Below, in pieces: positions 63,101 to 64,000 of a DNA stretch of 64,000 nt. The stretch comes from Liolophura sinensis (Eukaryota > Mollusca > Polyplacophora > Chitonida > Chitonidae). Under the pieces are notes generated by a model. The model did not search any database, was not told the origin of the DNA, and saw nothing but the letters and a program-made list of their open reading frames with translations. Location: the NCBI RefSeq assembly GCF_032854445.1, contig NW_027018154.1, positions 1-64,000 on the forward strand. The letters run 5' to 3'. The position numbers and the translations under genes were made by a program. Position 1 is the stretch's first letter, and every line of letters starts with the position of its first letter.

Positions 63101-64000
63101 CCCACATTAATAAGGTGCCAAAAGAAGCGGAATTGAGCCAGGCATCGGCAACTGTTGAATAATTGCAAATTTCCCTGGTTTCCATGGAGTAAGAGCCGTT
63201 GCTGGGCACGTGATTATGACATGAATGATCATTCAATTGTCGCTACAGCCAAAAGTATTGGTCGGAGAGCAACGCGGTTTGCACCATTCGATTTCTCGTC
63301 ACAAAATACGTCGGATGAGCCTCTTACTAGCAGCACTGGAACAGTTTTTCCACTTTTGCATTTTTGCCTGGTCTTTTTGTTAATTGAAATCGGCTACACT
63401 GTACTATGTACCATCGCGACTGGTCATTACTATATCCAACTTTTGACTATAAGTTATGTGCCCTTCGGTAGCCCAGAAGACGTCAAATCTTTGGGCTAAG
63501 CCCATTTAACTCACCCAGCAATTGTCTAACTTCTAAGTCCAAGACAATCTCAATGTCTTTATCTACGTGTAGAAAAACCACACCATTTGTACATAAAAAA
63601 CACAAGGTACTTGATACAGTCTGCTGTAAAAAGTACAACTGACCACAGACCCACATTAATAAGGTGCCAAAAGAAGCGGAATTGAGCCAGGCATCGGCAA
63701 CTGTTGAATAATTGCAAATTTCCCTGGTTTCCATGGAGTAAGAGCCGTTGCTGGGCACGTGATTATGACATGAATGATCATTCAATTGTCGCTACAGCCA
63801 AAAGTATTGGTCGGAGAGCAACGCGGTTTGCACCATTCGATTTTTCGTCACAAAATACGTCGGATTAGCCTCTTACCAGCAGCACTGGAACACTTTTTCC
63901 ACTTTTCCATTTTTGCCTGGTCTTTTTGTTAATTGAAATCGGCTACACTGTACTATGTACCATCGCGACTGGTCATTACTATGTTCAACTTTTGACTATA
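54104..64000. repeat. Large segmental duplication, right copy, running off the window
   Basis: At least 9,897 bp (18 units) copy 32701-42597, with the same unit order and private variants. Left of 54103 the sequence instead follows the R-class unit seen at 45044 and 51629. 54103/54104 therefore marks an exchange junction to within the resolution of shared sequence. The right end is not reached. Confidence 0.9.
63637..64000. repeat. Partial last unit cut by the window edge
   Basis: 364 bp of a unit in the same register, ending in TTTTGACTATA upstream of its H site. It continues the match to 42234-42597, so the array and the large duplication both extend beyond the window. Confidence 0.95.

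Larger units (their letters stand above)
1..64000. repeat. Satellite DNA array, ~549-bp monomer, 116 complete copies plus one partial
   Basis: Every part of the window aligns to one ~549-bp unit in the same orientation. The AACTGAC landmark recurs at 1, 532, 1081, 1630, 2178, 2727 and so on to 63637, almost always 546-550 bp apart. Exceptions are the first unit (531 bp, 18-bp deletion) and indel-rich stretches in the left half. Between 54152 and 63483 the spacing is exactly 549 bp for 16 of 17 steps; the exception (547 bp) comes from A-tract shortening. Units look roughly 90% or more identical by eye, and copies inside the same HOR are nearly identical. No spacer, transposon or inversion interrupts the array, and neither edge is reached. 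Uninterrupted head-to-tail arrays with HORs are typical of eukaryotic centromeric or other heterochromatic satellites; a centromeric role is inference only. The family was not recognised. Confidence 0.98.
29059..64000. repeat. Domain III: regular S-rich array with nested HORs
   Basis: 63 complete units plus the partial unit from 63637. H classes are mostly S, with N, T and R. Marks common here and rare or absent in domain II are TGTCTAACTTC, TCAACTGACAACAGACC, GGATGTGTCTCTTACC and ACCACAGGCCCAC. Most steps are exactly 549 bp. Confidence 0.85.

Noticed and set aside
1-64000. Open frames of about 60-161 codons on both strands, repeated in nearly every unit
   Set aside because: They recur because the DNA recurs at a period divisible by three. 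Strands overlap each other, the commonest ~91-codon minus frame begins at a GTG inside CACGTG, and the long plus frames begin at TTG or GTG. Class changes are often amino-acid-changing, and frames break freely at the A-tract and at TGTCTAACTTC. No domain, signal or known family is recognisable.
1-64000. CRISPR array or bacterial accessory region
   Set aside because: Repeats are directly adjacent and 549 bp long, with no unique spacers, no cas genes and no bacterial gene organisation.
1-64000. Tandem RNA genes (5S rRNA, tRNA, snRNA) or ribosomal spacer
   Set aside because: No 5S core, no tRNA A-box/B-box pair at proper spacing and no snRNA core motif is visible in the unit. ATTCGATTTC resembles a B box only weakly and has no partner.
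1-64000. Transposon, LTR or telomeric repeat inside the array
   Set aside because: Every stretch aligns to the monomer. There are no target-site duplications, terminal repeats or short telomere-type repeats.

Overview
The whole 64 kb window is one uninterrupted satellite-DNA array. A unit of about 549 bp is repeated head-to-tail in one orientation, giving 116 complete copies and a 364-bp partial copy at the right edge (mean spacing about 548.6 bp). Unit starts are set here at the AACTGAC motif, positions 1, 532, 1081, 1630 and so on to 63637. I see no unique sequence, transposon, RNA gene, gene-like reading frame or inverted segment, and the array runs off both ends. This is a eukaryotic heterochromatic locus, possibly centromeric or pericentromeric, but the sequence alone does not prove which. 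One unit counted by hand (33452-34000) has about 41.5% G+C and 17 CpG (observed/expected near 0.73). That argues weakly against a heavily CpG-methylated vertebrate genome. I do not recognise the family and name no species.

Units differ mainly at two diagnostic patches. One is a hypervariable patch just after the AGAAGACGTCAAAT motif (the H site). The other lies after GAGCCAGGCATCG (the C site). I use these H classes: S (CTTTGGGCTAAGCCC), N (TGTTTGGGCTAAGCCC), T (CTTTGGGCTCAGCCC), Q (GGGCCAAGGCC), W (GGGCCAAGGCGC), L (TTATTGTCTCTAGGCGC) and R (TTTTCTCTAGGCGC or close). The order of classes shows layered higher-order repeats (HORs).

Layout: (I) 1-4370, eight units with a trimer period of about 1646 bp and classes S, R, Q/W. 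(II) 4371-28512, 44 units dominated by Q, L, T and W, with 5-unit and 7-unit HORs; it holds clusters of 1-bp indels at 8.4-9.6 and 21.3-24.8 kb. (Junction) 28513-29058, one unusually diverged unit. (III) 29059-64000, 63 complete units plus the partial one, mostly S with N, T and R, and very regular in length. Domain III contains 6-, 12-, 13- and 14-unit repeats and a 39-unit (21,403-bp) displacement that copies 32701-42597 onto 54104-64000 almost perfectly. Domain I shares classes S and R with domain III but not with II, so II looks like a separate expansion lying between related arrays.

Nothing here works as a set of genes. The biology visible is concerted evolution by unequal exchange and gene conversion at several scales. 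The monomer also carries several short dyad symmetries, two of which exist in alternative variants that each keep or restore perfect pairing.
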